64,000 nucleotides of DNA from Pycnococcus provasolii. Lineage: Eukaryota > Chlorophyta > Pseudoscourfieldiophyceae > Pseudoscourfieldiales. The notes below the pieces were generated by a model. That model was not told the DNA's origin, ran no database searches, and worked only from the letters and a program-made list of their open reading frames with translations. The translations under genes were made by a program, and so were the position numbers. The DNA lies in NCBI GenBank assembly GCA_049487715.1, contig CP150577.1, positions 1 to 64,000 on the forward strand, written 5' to 3'. Below, piece by piece: positions 40,410-50,750 of this stretch; positions within the stretch are counted from its first letter, which is position 1; each line of letters opens with the position of its first letter.

Positions 40410-42032
40410 TTAGGACCTTTGCTTATGGCGACGTAATTCGTCAAGAATCCTCTGCTTCTCCCGAGGTCTCATCGACTGGCCATTGCAAGGCGCGCCACTC
40501 TTAGTAATACCTGTTGATGTTATATCAATTGCAACCCCTTGACGTGGAACATGTTCACTTCGATTTTGCGTAGATCTTCGTCGGTGTAAACGCATTTTAT
40601 TGATTTCCAAACGGCCAACCTGATGCTTTGCTAATTCACGGAGAAATATTGCAATGAATTCGTTTATCGATGAGTGACGTAGACACCTCCTCGCAAAGCT
40701 TTCTGAAGAACGAGCAACGAAGCGCGGCGCCATCCATTCATTAGTAGGGTAATGCGCGGCTGTGACGTTATCTTGGTGGCTTTTAAGGAGTTGGCGGCGC
40801 CGAGTTTTGTGTTTATGTGTAATGCTCGATGCATCATCGGGCATTTCATCTTCTTGTGGACTACTTACGACACGCAGTTTTGCGGCTTCTGCATCAAGCT
40901 CCATCTTCTCAAGCATCGAAATAACTTCATGAATGGGGCGATAGCGACGCTCCTCCTCATGCGTGCGCCTAAATGCCTCATCGCACCTACCATCGCATTT
41001 TCCCTTGGCATACTTCAGGGTTATACCATGGGGTGCGGAAAAAAATCGGTAGAAATGTACGCCTTCGTCCAACCCAACGTCGTAAAATTGCCAGCCATAG
41101 CTGAAGTGCTGAAGGACTGCGGCCCCAGCGCCTAGTAAAACGCTCATGCGCCGGCTCCAAGGCCCAGCGCCGTCTAGATTCACCAGGTATTGTACGTCTT
41201 GCAAACGCTCACCATGATGTTTGGGATTGACGTACAACCCGACACAGTTCGGACAAAGATTGTAAAGCTTCTTGAGTCTCGTGATAGCAGCTGCATCTCT
41301 GCCACAAATTCTTATGTTCCTGAGAGAACTTGACGCAACTTCGTTGTGTGCTTCCATGACGGTGCGTATTCGTGGGCAGTTTGTTGTGTTGGAATCTTTT
41401 GGGCAGTCTGACGGGCCTCCACAGAAGAATGCGACTTGCTTGCGCCGCCGCCAGCGCTCTTGAAATTCTCCAGACCTCCGGACAGACTCACGCTCCTTGC
41501 TTCCTACGATGTCTGATAAAGAGGCAAAGGGCAAGGCGGCCAAGTCTCGTGAAAAATGCGTTCCAGACACACCAATAACAGGCTGCGGACTACCCTCGCC
41601 CCATAAACGAGGTTGGTCGCTTACGTGGGCAATGAAGTCTATATTGGGTAACATGAGCTGCTTTTTTGCCACAATTTCAACAAGTCTTCTGATGAAGTAG
41701 AAAGCGCGTGCCCACTTTGAGCTGTTCTCATTCACCGAGCAATAGATTCGTCCGTTCCTCAGGCTAAGCTCTAAGGCCTTGTACATACCACCCATCTCTT
41801 CCTGTGTCACACGTTTCAAGTTCCCAACATCATACGTCGTGTCATTCGTGAAACCCGCACGAGCGAGCAGAAGTCTCGTCGTCTTTAACCAGTGATCACG
41901 ACAGCCAACCTTCGAGTAAATACGTGCGTACTGTAAATGATTTGCTTCGTTGCTTTGCTGAAACTTGGAGCTTGCAACAATGGTGGTACAAAAGGCTAAG
42001 TAGATAGTTTTTAACGCTAAAGGCAACTTCAT
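40410..42032 (-). CDS. GT90 (CAP10/POGLUT-like) glycosyltransferase, single exon
   Basis: A 540-residue paralogue of the GT90 at 25505..27152. The ATG at 42032 (MKLPLALKTIYLAFCTTIVA, signal peptide) is preferred over the GTG that opens the frame at 42071. CAP10 blocks are RWRRRKQVAFFCGGPSDCP, SLRNIRICGR, VNLDGAGPWSRRMSVLLGAG and YGWQFYDVGLDEGVHF. The C-terminal segment carries an inserted basic region (HKHKTRRRQLLKSHQ) and ends RSSESFARRCLRHSSINEFI, equivalent to the helical end of the paralogue. No intron interrupts the LDEG region, where the paralogue is split. Lumenal; acceptor unknown. Confidence 0.82.
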   Translation of the reverse strand: MKLPLALKTIYLAFCTTIVASSKFQQSNEANHLQYARIYSKVGCRDHWLKTTRLLLARAGFTNDTTYDVGNLKRVTQEEMGGMYKALELSLRNGRIYCSVNENSSKWARAFYFIRRLVEIVAKKQLMLPNIDFIAHVSDQPRLWGEGSPQPVIGVSGTHFSRDLAALPFASLSDIVGSKERESVRRSGEFQERWRRRKQVAFFCGGPSDCPKDSNTTNCPRIRTVMEAHNEVASSSLRNIRICGRDAAAITRLKKLYNLCPNCVGLYVNPKHHGERLQDVQYLVNLDGAGPWSRRMSVLLGAGAAVLQHFSYGWQFYDVGLDEGVHFYRFFSAPHGITLKYAKGKCDGRCDEAFRRTHEEERRYRPIHEVISMLEKMELDAEAAKLRVVSSPQEDEMPDDASSITHKHKTRRRQLLKSHQDNVTAAHYPTNEWMAPRFVARSSESFARRCLRHSSINEFIAIFLRELAKHQVGRLEINKMRLHRRRSTQNRSEHVPRQGVAIDITSTGITKSGAPCNGQSMRPREKQRILDELRRHKQRS

Positions 42033-42279
42033 CGTCACAGCCTCCTTGTCATGAAGGAAAAGCACAAACACAAGTCTAATGGCGCTTCGCGTTGTTAGTT
42101 TAAGTTAGTTTCTGAAGAGAATGTCAGAATAGGTGTTAAATGAGACTAGAGGGGTTGCCAAGAAAGGGTAAAACCGGTTACACAAATGTTTGCCCGTGGG
42201 CTCAGGGTACATTTCTGAGAGGGGCTCAAAACTCAGATTTTGGGGTCGAATCTGAGTTTTGAGTTTTCTCAAGGGGTTT

Positions 42280-42512
42280 TCTTGCTCTCCTAGACGGTGT
42301 GGAGGAGAGTGTCCCTCAGCCAAACCCAAAGCCTGCTCAAAAACCCGATAACCTCTCCAGCCTGTCAGTTCACGCGCGAACACGTGAGCTGACGGCTGCC
42401 CGCCGGGCGGGTGGGTGGGTGTATTAAAAGAAATATGAATCCAATATTCCCTCTCCCTCTTCCCTCGAGCCGTACCGCAGTGAGTCACCGCGCCAAGAGG
42501 CGGCCGTGCCTG
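42280..42512 (+). repeat. R2 repeat
   Basis: Starts TTTTCTTGCTCTCCTAGACGG, includes the GCCCGCCGGGCGGG hairpin and ends near CCAAGAGGCGGCCGTG. Full copy. Confidence 0.85.
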
Positions 42513-42560
42513 CCGCCGAAGAGATAGTAGCGGGCACGAAAGAAACCCCGTTCAGCCGTT

Positions 42561-43328
42561 GTGTGTAAGGATGCCCAATTCTGCACACATCGTAAGGGAG
42601 ATCCAAGAACTGTGCAAGCACAAAAATTGGTTTACGTTTTGCATATCAAGACCAAGACCGCGCGGCCGATCCCGATAGTTTCAGATAAGGGCAACTTTCG
42701 GCGCACGTTTCAAGGAAAACCGGAAGGCGCAGGCAGTGGTGGACAGGCTCTTTCCAAGGTTTCCAAAGTGCATGCTCAAAAGTCCGTGGATCAAAAGATG
42801 TTGGATGTGACAAACATGGAAAAGAAAGACCTTGAAGAAATCGGGAACCGTATCGTCAATGTCAAAGATGCAAAGGAGCTTCAGCACCAATATTGCAGAT
42901 CAATGAAAAGATTTTGGAACCTCACCGTTGAGGAGAAACGATCTGGTGCGCCCTCCCGAAAAACTGACTCTACAGAGGTTGCAGGAATTTTTGCTCTCAA
43001 GACAAAAGTTTGTGGTTTGCGTTCAAAGAAGTGGAAGGAACAAATAAATTCCGGTGGAGTAAAGGAACAAATCATGGAACAATCTGCTATGAAAATGGAG
43101 GCAATGGTGAAGGAAGAAATTGTCACCGTATCCAACCAAAGGTACAATGCAATTCGAGGAATCCGCCAGCTTTTGTTTGGCATGCCGAATTTCCGTATTA
43201 TTCATGGCTTGCTCAATGAAAGCGCGGACATGACTGGACGAGATGACTTTGGAAATGATCTGCGGAAGATGATTTTGAGCCTGGAGCCACTTCCCCCCGT
43301 GATTCTGATGAGTCGATATCCCAGTTGA
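42561..43328 (+). CDS. Hypothetical protein, 5' end cut by R2
   Basis: A 255-codon open frame that begins without an ATG a short distance after an R2 copy, so its start is probably lost; the first Met is well inside (VDQKMLDVTNMEKKD). The beginning has a Cys/His-rich piece (CKDAQFCTHRKGD). The rest is charged and helical (KSVDQKML, EEIVTVSNQRYNAIRG, RQLLFGMPNFRIIHGLL). I recognise no domain. Possible remnant of a transposon-encoded or gag-like protein, or a truncated host gene. Confidence 0.35.
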   Translation: MCKDAQFCTHRKGDPRTVQAQKLVYVLHIKTKTARPIPIVSDKGNFRRTFQGKPEGAGSGGQALSKVSKVHAQKSVDQKMLDVTNMEKKDLEEIGNRIVNVKDAKELQHQYCRSMKRFWNLTVEEKRSGAPSRKTDSTEVAGIFALKTKVCGLRSKKWKEQINSGGVKEQIMEQSAMKMEAMVKEEIVTVSNQRYNAIRGIRQLLFGMPNFRIIHGLLNESADMTGRDDFGNDLRKMILSLEPLPPVILMSRYPS

Positions 43329-43935
43329 TGGACAACTTAGGATCTACAGGTCGAGGAATTCCTGGACCAAACTGGTCCACCGACCAAATAAGTCCAGGTA
43401 TTCGACTCTCCGACTAAGGGGTTTGCACCGCCTTGGCGCCACGCCCCAAGTCCCCAACTGGGGGTTAGCACCACAACAACGTTGTGCTAACTGAGGAACG
43501 CCGTCACACGCTGCCAACGCTCACCTCCGCTCGCTGTCCGCAGCACTGGCCGCACCGCGTCTGCCGCGTAAAGCTCACCGCACGCCATTAAAACGATAAA
43601 ACGACGGAGCAATGACAACGTGGCAAACCTTCCTGGTCTTCCTTTGCGTTTCGGAGAAACGCCGAGGGGGAGAAGGGGGGGGGGGGGGGGGGGACAGGTA
43701 TCCCCAGCAGGCTCGGCCAAATGAACAGTGTTCATTTCGTTGGACAAGCTTTTTCGTTTTGTCAGGTGAATGAACAATGTTCATCCCCAGAATCCCCTTT
43801 TGGACAGTTGGTGTGAATGGCAAAAACCATGCATTTCCCCCCTTTTTCCCCCAAAACAGGCAGTTGAACACAAATGTGATGTGGGGCTTATTATTCTCTT
43901 CAGGAGCAGCCTAAATATTATAAGAAAAACACAAA
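43329..43935. other. Intergenic region with poly-G tract
   Basis: A run of about 18 G at 43676-43693 preceded by a purine-rich stretch. Two repeats of GAACA.TGTTCAT near 43725 and 43770. No gene. Confidence 0.5.
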
Positions 43936-45792
43936 ATGAGATGCTGCGATCTAATTGTGCGCCTCTTGGTGGACAACGACATCAACACGTTCTTCACAGT
44001 TACGGGTGGTGCTATTGCTCCCCTTGTGGACGCAGTACAGCGTTGTGAAGACAGCCATTTGGTTGCTTTTCAACACGAGCAGGCTGCTGCTATGGCCTGT
44101 GAGGGATATTTTCGCGCGACGAGACGGTGCGCCTGTGTGATAGTTACAAGTGGCCCCGGTGTTCAAAACATAATGAACGGTGTATGCGGCGCTTGGTACG
44201 ACTCAATACCTATAATGGTTATCACTGGTCAAGTGAATACGGTGGAATCTTTAGACGCGATCTTTTCAAAGCCAAGGCAAAGAGGATTTCAGGAGATGCC
44301 TGTAGTGGAGTCGTTTTCTCCTTACACACTTTATGCTAAGAAACTCAGATACAGTCATGACGCATTGGGGCGCGAAGTCGTGCAAACTTTTACGGAGTGT
44401 ATGGCAAGGTTGAGAACTCCACGCTACGGCCCGGTGCTAGTAGATCTTCCTGTAAATATTCAGATGACATCAATCGACGACGTTGAAGCGTTCGACGGAG
44501 TGTCGCCACCTGTACTCGAGACTTCGGTTCAGCCCGCATTAGTCAAGCAAATTCGACAAATTTTTACTATGCTCAAGGAAAGCTCGCGACCTCTCCTTGT
44601 ATTTGGCGCTGCCATTCGCTCCTCAGGTTCGGAAAAACTCGTCAAGAAGTTGGTCGAGTTCCTGGAAGTTCCTTTTACGCTCAGCTGGGGAGCGAAAGAT
44701 CTGTTCCCTCACGATCACGCGGGCAACTGTGGTTGTCATGGAGTGTACGGTTCTCGCCCTTCGAATTTTGCAGTACAAAATGCCGACTTCCTTTTGGTAG
44801 TGGGTTCTCGTTTGGACACACGTCAGACGGGAGGTGTTGTGTCTCTCTTTTCAAGGTTCTCAAAGAAAGTTATTGTTGATATAGATAGCAACGAAATTGG
44901 CAAGCTCGTCGAAGCAGGTATGCGAGTTGACCAGAGTATAGTCGTAGATGTGTTTGAGTTTTTGACAAATTTTGCACATCTTATTCATGAAGAGCCCGAG
45001 AAAGTCGTTTGTGAAAAATGGAATGACTGGCGTGCGAAGATCCATAGCTGGATAACAAAATATGAGGATGCTGACATTGACAAAGACAAGTACATATGTG
45101 GTAATGGGATGAGTGCATATTCGTTTCTTAGGCTTCTGAGTGATGTTTTACCACCAGATGCTGACATCATCCCAGATACAGGTGCTGCACTCGTATGGGC
45201 AGTTCAGGCAATCCGCCTCAAGGAAGGACAACGATTTTACACAAATTTGGGCAATTCGTCAATGGGGTTCTCTTTGCCATGTTGCCTTGGTGCTGCTCTA
45301 GGTACTGGAAAGAGTAGAACGATCGTTTCAATGCATGGCGACGGAGGACTTCAAATGAATGTTCAAGAACTGAAGACTGCAGTCGACTACCATTTACCTG
45401 TAAAAATTTTTGTATTGAACAATAGCGGGTACGGCATCATAAAACAATTCCAAGATCTTTATTTTCAGTCGAATTACGCCGCCACAGAATTCACGAAAGT
45501 GGATTTCGAGTCGATCGCAAAATCGTATGGAATGCGCGCGATACGTATTGATGAAGAGAGAAATCTATTGGGAATCTTGAAATCAATTTTTGAATTCGAT
45601 GGTCCCATGCTTATCGACGTTTCGATAGATCCAGACCAGAAATGCGTGCCTAAGCTCGAATTTGGAAATGCGTTGGAGCACTTATCTCCCTTTATTCCGT
45701 TGGACGACTTAAAGAGCGAAATGGTTGTTGAGACAGCGGAAAGAAAATCGATGAAGGGGTGGGTAATTCCAAAACCACGCGGTGCCGAATAA
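43936..45792 (+). CDS. Thiamine-diphosphate enzyme, acetolactate synthase-like, paralogue 2
   Basis: A 618-residue acetolactate-synthase-fold enzyme, ATG at 43936. Catalytic Glu48 lies in VAFQHEQAAAMA; the central domain follows, and the C-terminal domain has the complete cofactor motif MHGDGGLQMNVQELKTA with FVLNNSGYGIIKQF. It is only distantly similar to the paralogue at 14278, so the two are not a recent duplication and may use different acceptors. Members condense a pyruvate-derived hydroxyethyl unit with a keto acid or, in YerE-like enzymes, with a keto sugar nucleotide. No targeting peptide. A truncated inverted copy of its 3' end and flank lies at 3241..3808. Bacterial-type gene, no intron. 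Confidence 0.82.
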   Translation: MRCCDLIVRLLVDNDINTFFTVTGGAIAPLVDAVQRCEDSHLVAFQHEQAAAMACEGYFRATRRCACVIVTSGPGVQNIMNGVCGAWYDSIPIMVITGQVNTVESLDAIFSKPRQRGFQEMPVVESFSPYTLYAKKLRYSHDALGREVVQTFTECMARLRTPRYGPVLVDLPVNIQMTSIDDVEAFDGVSPPVLETSVQPALVKQIRQIFTMLKESSRPLLVFGAAIRSSGSEKLVKKLVEFLEVPFTLSWGAKDLFPHDHAGNCGCHGVYGSRPSNFAVQNADFLLVVGSRLDTRQTGGVVSLFSRFSKKVIVDIDSNEIGKLVEAGMRVDQSIVVDVFEFLTNFAHLIHEEPEKVVCEKWNDWRAKIHSWITKYEDADIDKDKYICGNGMSAYSFLRLLSDVLPPDADIIPDTGAALVWAVQAIRLKEGQRFYTNLGNSSMGFSLPCCLGAALGTGKSRTIVSMHGDGGLQMNVQELKTAVDYHLPVKIFVLNNSGYGIIKQFQDLYFQSNYAATEFTKVDFESIAKSYGMRAIRIDEERNLLGILKSIFEFDGPMLIDVSIDPDQKCVPKLEFGNALEHLSPFIPLDDLKSEMVVETAERKSMKGWVIPKPRGAE

Positions 45793-46135
45793 ATTGTCTA
45801 AACTGCGTCAAGAATTTCTTGGGCCGGGTCCAGAAGGGGCAGCGAGATAAAGTGGTGGAGACTCGCGACCCTCTAGGCTCGCGGCTCCTTGACGCTAATG
45901 TTGGGTAAACAAACCAAAGAATTGCGTCGTTACAAAGGGGGGTGAAGCGACGCCAAGGGAAGGCTCGATCTGTCGAGCCTACGACCAAAAAGAGACCAAC
46001 AAGAGGGAAAATGTCTTGAGTTGGGGAAGTCAAGACGTGAACCAGAGATTAGGTCGAAGGGAGAATGTGGAGAAAGATTCGTTTAGACAGGGGTCTCAAC
46101 ACTTCCCCCTCCCACAAAAAGCGCTGGGAAAATTT
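45793..46135. other. 3' flank shared with 3241..3343
   Basis: The first 100 bp after the stop codon match the inverted copy near the left telomere, setting the outer limit of that duplication near 45895. Confidence 0.6.
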
Positions 46136-46360
46136 TCAGGCAAGTTTCCAACGTTGAAGGTACTCGTTGACGACGCGTTCGCCGAGTTTGAATGCTTCGT
46201 CGAGTTTCAGTTTGGATGGTTCAAAATTCATCGGTTTGTCGACGTATTTGACTGTAAGTAGGAGTGGTCCTCCACGTCCAGGCAGGCGACGATGTGCTAA
46301 GATGCACTCGATTTGCAGTGGTGGATCGATCACAGGGAAGTATTCTTGAGAGGTATGCAA
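46136..46360 (-). pseudogene. TVKYVD-domain fragment, copy 1
   Basis: A reverse frame reads PVIDPPLQIECILAHRRLP, then LLTVKYVDKPMNFEPSKLKL and DEAFKLGERVVNEYLQRWKL. The same pattern occurs at 51916..52170 (YELTVKYVDHPMDYKPNK, then LKDALVKETAVTRAYFAKW after a one-base frame change). I do not recognise the family; it is probably part of a dispersed element. Confidence 0.4.
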
Positions 46361-47342
46361 CTGATCGGCTCGTCGTAATCTACCATGTGTTCGCGTATCT
46401 CCAACCCATTCCCGATTGGTAGTGGCTTGCAGCGACGACAGGTTTGGTCTGACGTCTAATCACCACATGATTGTCACAACAATCCTAAGTCCTTTTGAGG
46501 AGTAGCAGCAGCGTGTTCCATTGCGTAGGTCCTGTTGAGTTCCCATCTGGATGTTGAAAGAGAATAGTCCCATGATCATAATTTTTGAGCCTCTCCCAGC
46601 CAGTAATGCACACATTGTTTTTGGATGGACGCTGCTCGAATTGGATTCATGCCGTGGATAGAATACGTAGCATCGAAGGCAAACTTGGCTGACCCCCCAT
46701 CGCGCATGCTATGAAGCTTGGCCTAAGGAGGACCTGAGGCACATCGCGATTTCTTTTCTTGGTTTCTTTCTTGTTGTTTCTGGATCCACTCTTGGACTGT
46801 GGCAGTAACGGGCCACAGGCAATGTTCTCTCCAAGGACTACCAACCTTAAGAGGAGCGTCAGGAGATACGGAGAATGGTATGAGTTACAGGGAAGAAGAT
46901 AAGAAAGGGATAAAAAGATAAGGGGAGTTTACCCCATGTTATAGTTCCCAATCTAAGCTGTATCCCCTAGAGAAGGGTTCACACCACACACCACCCCAGC
47001 GTGAGAGGGAACACAAAAACGCTGTAAGGAAAGTAATCGGGAAAAAGTCAACCGAAAATACATCGGGAAAAACGTCAACCGATAGACAAAAAGAAAACAC
47101 AGTCTAAGAAAACTGGAAAAAGAAAATACGCAGCGTAAGTACCGGGGTTTCACCGGGGTTTTACCGGGGTTTGTGTAATAGTGTTCTTATATGCGCGCGG
47201 GCGGTGCGGGGTGTCGGATATGGCGCGCGCGGTTTGTATAAGTGTTAGAATATGGTGCGCGCGGTTTGTATGGTCGTCGGAATACGCGCGGTAGTAATAG
47301 TATGTAAAAGTCTAATAATTAGATTTTAATTATATTTTCATA
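46361..47342. other. Intergenic region, no gene recognised
   Basis: Contains tandem ACCGGGGTTT (three to four copies near 47140-47170) and a stretch with repeated GCGCGCGGTTTGTAT. No supported frame. Confidence 0.5.
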
Positions 47343-47793
47343 GTGAATTTATACAGCACTACATCGACCCTACTGTTCAAGCCGATGCTGCTGCTGCTGT
47401 CTTCTTTGGACATCTTCTTCCTGCTCTGTCTCATCCCGCTGCGGCGGCTGGGCCAGCAGCGCCGCGCGGTGCGCCGCACGGTGCTGCAGGTGGAGTCTAA
47501 GATGGCAGAATTGTTTGGGTCCTCGGGTTTATGTACGATTCTACCGAAAGGTTTAGTCGGGGTAAACGGTAGAGGGCCCCCTCTGAGGTGCCGAGCCGCG
47601 GGGTGGCTCGGCTGCTAGGGTTTAAGGTGGTCTCCCTCGGACCACCATTCCTGCTGGTGGTTGCGCTGTTCGCGCAACCTTTCCCACCCGCCCGCCCTGA
47701 CTATGGGTTGCTGGGGGCCATTCAGGATTTAATTTTGGGTTGTAACCACGTCATTTGACCTTTTGGCAGAATTGTTTGGGTCCTCGGGTTTAT
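47343..47793 (+). mobile_element. R3 retroelement 3' end with recombinase tail
   Basis: The start (ATTTATACAGCACTACATCG) encodes, in one frame, the last residues of the tyrosine recombinase also seen at 59574..59978 (YIDPTVQADAAAAVFFGHL). It is followed by the full R3 terminus with its hairpins, ending TTGGGTCCTCGGGTTTAT at 47793. Direct orientation. This is the longest 3' end besides 59276..59978. Confidence 0.75.
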
Positions 47794-48245
47794 GCAAAGT
47801 TATTAGGGGGGAAAAGGGGGATATCGATATTCGTGCCATGGTTGGTTGTTTCCTGCAATATAGCGGGGGGATTAGATTTCCATTAGATATATTATAAGGT
47901 ACGTACCCTGAGCCCACCCGGGTCCTATATATAGGACGTAACCGTCCTATACAGTATATAGGACGTTTTCCAGTGGGTGAGACACTATAAGGTCCTGCCT
48001 AAGACCACTCTTTCTTTTCTTCCTACTTATTCTCTTCAGACTCGCGCGCTCGTCACCCCAAACCCTGCTCCGCTCTATTCAATTCCTCCAAGATTTTCAG
48101 TTTGGTTGTGTAAGCATTTTCATTATTCAATAAAATTATTCAATAAAAGACAACACCAACATACACGAATTAGGTTCAGCATAATCGAGCTTTTTTTCTC
48201 GCTGTTATCAGTACGTTCTACTTCCAATATTAGTTTGGTGATATC
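47794..48245. other. DegT copy 2 upstream region
   Basis: Includes three tandem TATATAGGACG motifs near 47925-47965 and an R1 terminal tract (48001..48040, CCACTCTTTCTTTTC to TTCTCTTCAG). From about 48186 the sequence matches the upstream region of the copy at 7638. Confidence 0.55.
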
Positions 48246-49529
48246 ATGGTACAAGATAATGTTGCAACGGCTACTCCGGCTCACATGACTGACTCGGCAC
48301 ATAAAAAAATTGTTTGGTATGCGCCTCACAAGTTTGAGGCATACGGCGAAGAGGAAATCAAGGCGGTCGAAGAGTGCCTTCGGGACGGTTGGCTTGCACC
48401 AGGTCCACGCACGAACAAGTTTGAAGAATGTGTTGCCAAATACTTTGGAAAACAATATGGTATTTTCGTGAACAGCGGATCGAGCGCCAACACATTGTCT
48501 CTTCTTATGGCAGGTCTGAAAGCCGGAGATGAGGTCATTACTCCTGCTTGCACGTTCAGCACAACAGTTGCCCCACTCATGCAGTTATCTCTTAAGCCTG
48601 TGTTTTGTGACGTTGAGTCAAGAAAGTTTGTCCCTTCTGTTCAACAGGTGCTCTCAGTTCTCACGCCAAACACGAAAGCTCTCTTTATTCCGAATTTAGC
48701 AGGGTCCAAACCTGACTGGAAAGGGCTCCGGTCAGAACTTAAGAGACTTGGAAGAGAAGATGTCGTTCTGATCGAGGACTCGTGCGACACCATGACATAC
48801 ACAGAAGAATCTGACCTTTCCGTTATATCCTTCTATGCATCTCACGTGATCACCGCTGGTGGCGGTGGTGGCATGGTGATGTGCAACTCCGCTGAACAAA
48901 GGGCGACTGGGTTACAATATCGAGACTGGGGGCGCATCGGGACGAACGTTGAGGATCCGAGTGCCCGTTTTGGTCACGAGGTGGATGGCATTCCCTACGA
49001 CTTTAAGTTTCTCTACGGTGTGGTAGGATACAACTTCAAAAGCACGGAAATGAATGCGGCTTTTGGGCTTGTGCAGATGGAAAAGCTGCCCCAGTTTTTA
49101 GATATTCGTCGTCGAAATGTGAATCGCTATCTCGAACGCCTTTCGCGAGAGACTCCACTTATCATGCCTGAGGATGATGGGAGCATCAATTGGCTAGCTT
49201 TTCCTGCGCTGGTGCCTGAATCATGGAAGCGCCAAGATCTACTCCAATACATTGAAAGCCGTGGCATTCAAACACGTGTGTTTTTTGCCGGAAATGTGAC
49301 GAGACATCCTGCCTATCGAATGTACTTTGATGAATTGAATCCTACTAAGTTTGCAAATGCAGATACGATCATGAGGAATTGCTTTATGCTTGGAGCGCAT
49401 CACGGCTTAAGCATGGAGGATATTGACTATGTGTGCGACGTGATCCGTGATTATGCAACAAGTAAGAAGGGTGGAGTCGTATTGACTGCATCACGTGCCT
49501 TGGTAGACGATGACGCGTGCGACATATAA
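48246..49529 (+). CDS. ColD-like PLP-dependent sugar-nucleotide 3-dehydratase, copy 2
   Basis: 427 residues, nearly identical to 7638..8918 through about residue 400, including His200 in SFYASHVITAGGGG and the absence of iron-sulphur cysteines after RDWGR. Differences are scattered (HEVDG against HDIDG, NPTKF against NPNKF), but the C-terminal 25 residues diverge completely (YATSKKGGVVLTASRALVDD against FAVGKVKALSTLSEL) and then meet again at DDACD. The pattern of identical body and divergent tail suggests duplication followed by a local replacement. Same orientation as copy 1. Both copies have intact frames, so both may be active. Confidence 0.85.
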   Translation: MVQDNVATATPAHMTDSAHKKIVWYAPHKFEAYGEEEIKAVEECLRDGWLAPGPRTNKFEECVAKYFGKQYGIFVNSGSSANTLSLLMAGLKAGDEVITPACTFSTTVAPLMQLSLKPVFCDVESRKFVPSVQQVLSVLTPNTKALFIPNLAGSKPDWKGLRSELKRLGREDVVLIEDSCDTMTYTEESDLSVISFYASHVITAGGGGGMVMCNSAEQRATGLQYRDWGRIGTNVEDPSARFGHEVDGIPYDFKFLYGVVGYNFKSTEMNAAFGLVQMEKLPQFLDIRRRNVNRYLERLSRETPLIMPEDDGSINWLAFPALVPESWKRQDLLQYIESRGIQTRVFFAGNVTRHPAYRMYFDELNPTKFANADTIMRNCFMLGAHHGLSMEDIDYVCDVIRDYATSKKGGVVLTASRALVDDDACDI

Positions 49530-49864
49530 AGGAGGGTAAGTGTCGGGTATAATAAACGGTAAAGGGACGTTTCTGGCCACCGTGTTGAATTTCAGTTGTC
49601 ATAAAATACCCTGGACCTTTCTACGCACCCCCTCGAATCATTTGCACCTTTAGCTTTGCATTTAGTTACAGTGTCCGACTGATTTCTAATTGATTCGTTG
49701 ATGGGAATAAATTAAATACGCGTCTCGGGAGTTGCACTTACTCTAGGCGGCTCAACGTGCAGTCGAAACAGTTATGCGAGTTTTATCTCACCTAAACGCT
49801 CGACAAGACAGTAAGGATATCGGTGTAGTCCTTTTAAGCAGATTGTCGACGACCATGAGTACAA
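49530..49864. other. Intergenic spacer
   Basis: Between the dehydratase copy 2 and the convergent DUF3431 gene. Nothing recognised. Confidence 0.5.
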
Positions 49865-50664
49865 CTACGCGTTCAGCAAGAATTGCTCTGCCACTGTGAT
49901 ATTGTACCTCCGACAACGCACAAGAAGATGTCCCCATAACCTCTCCATGACATGGCCAAGTTTAGGATTCGGCCCACTTCTGTCTAAAGGGTACTTCAAA
50001 GCGTTCCAAAAGCGACGCGAATAGCAATGAATTGCCTTACGAGTTGTGTGGAAGTTACCACCAAGTGCAAAGTCTTGGACATTTTGATAGTATCCTAACG
50101 CTTTTCCAGTAAAGGCGTCAAAGTTTTCTTTTGACGTTAAGTTATCCAAGTCAACTCCTGGTGTTAGGTCAAGTTTACATTCCTCTTTTCTTGTATTTTC
50201 TCTTGCATTTGGCGAGTCTCGTTGAAAACGTCCGCACCATGTGTCGGGTACAGGAGCCCACAATTTTGTGGGTTTTCGTCGAACATCGATCCTCGGACAA
50301 CTTCTTAGTGTCGACAACCTTTTCCGTTTTATGAAGCTTACGAGTTCACTTGCCTTGACAAGAAGTCCGAAAGTTCATCGTAGTGCTGAACAATATGGTG
50401 GAGAAATGTATGATCGCAACGTCCAACGTTTGTCAAGCGCTCCATCTTAATAGCTTTATGCTTAACCTGACTGGGTGGAAAACTTCCTTTGAAGTAAAAA
50501 TACGTTTGAACCGTTGAGCTGAACATTCGTCTTAGCGCGGGTTTCCGTAAGTATTCGTTGTAATAGGATACTACTAGGGAATGAGTGAGAGGACTTGGGC
50601 AAGAGAGCGTCGCCTCGGCCAAAACGAGTAAAATACGAACAAACAGCGCTTTGAGGACAAACAT
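49865..50664 (-). pseudogene. DUF3431 protein with one frameshift
   Basis: ATG at 50664, signal peptide MFVLKALFVRILLVLAEAT. The first frame reads NEYLRKPALRRMF and the DUF3431 block NVGRCDHTFLHHIVQHYDEL. At about 50350 it stops, but a neighbouring frame continues smoothly as LVKASELVSFIKRKRLSTLR through GGNFHTTRKAIHCYSRRFW to the closing LGHVMERLWGHLL, typical of the family's end. A single missing base would restore the gene, about 265 residues. DUF3431 proteins are extracytoplasmic and often sit with glycosyltransferases; the biochemical role is not established. Frameshift may be real or a sequencing error. Confidence 0.65.
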
Positions 50665-50750
50665 TATCGGCAGCTAAGAGAGAAAAGATGTGAAACAACA
50701 CCCTGACTGTGTGTTGTTTCTCAAAAACACGCCCCCTTCCCCCCCCCCCT

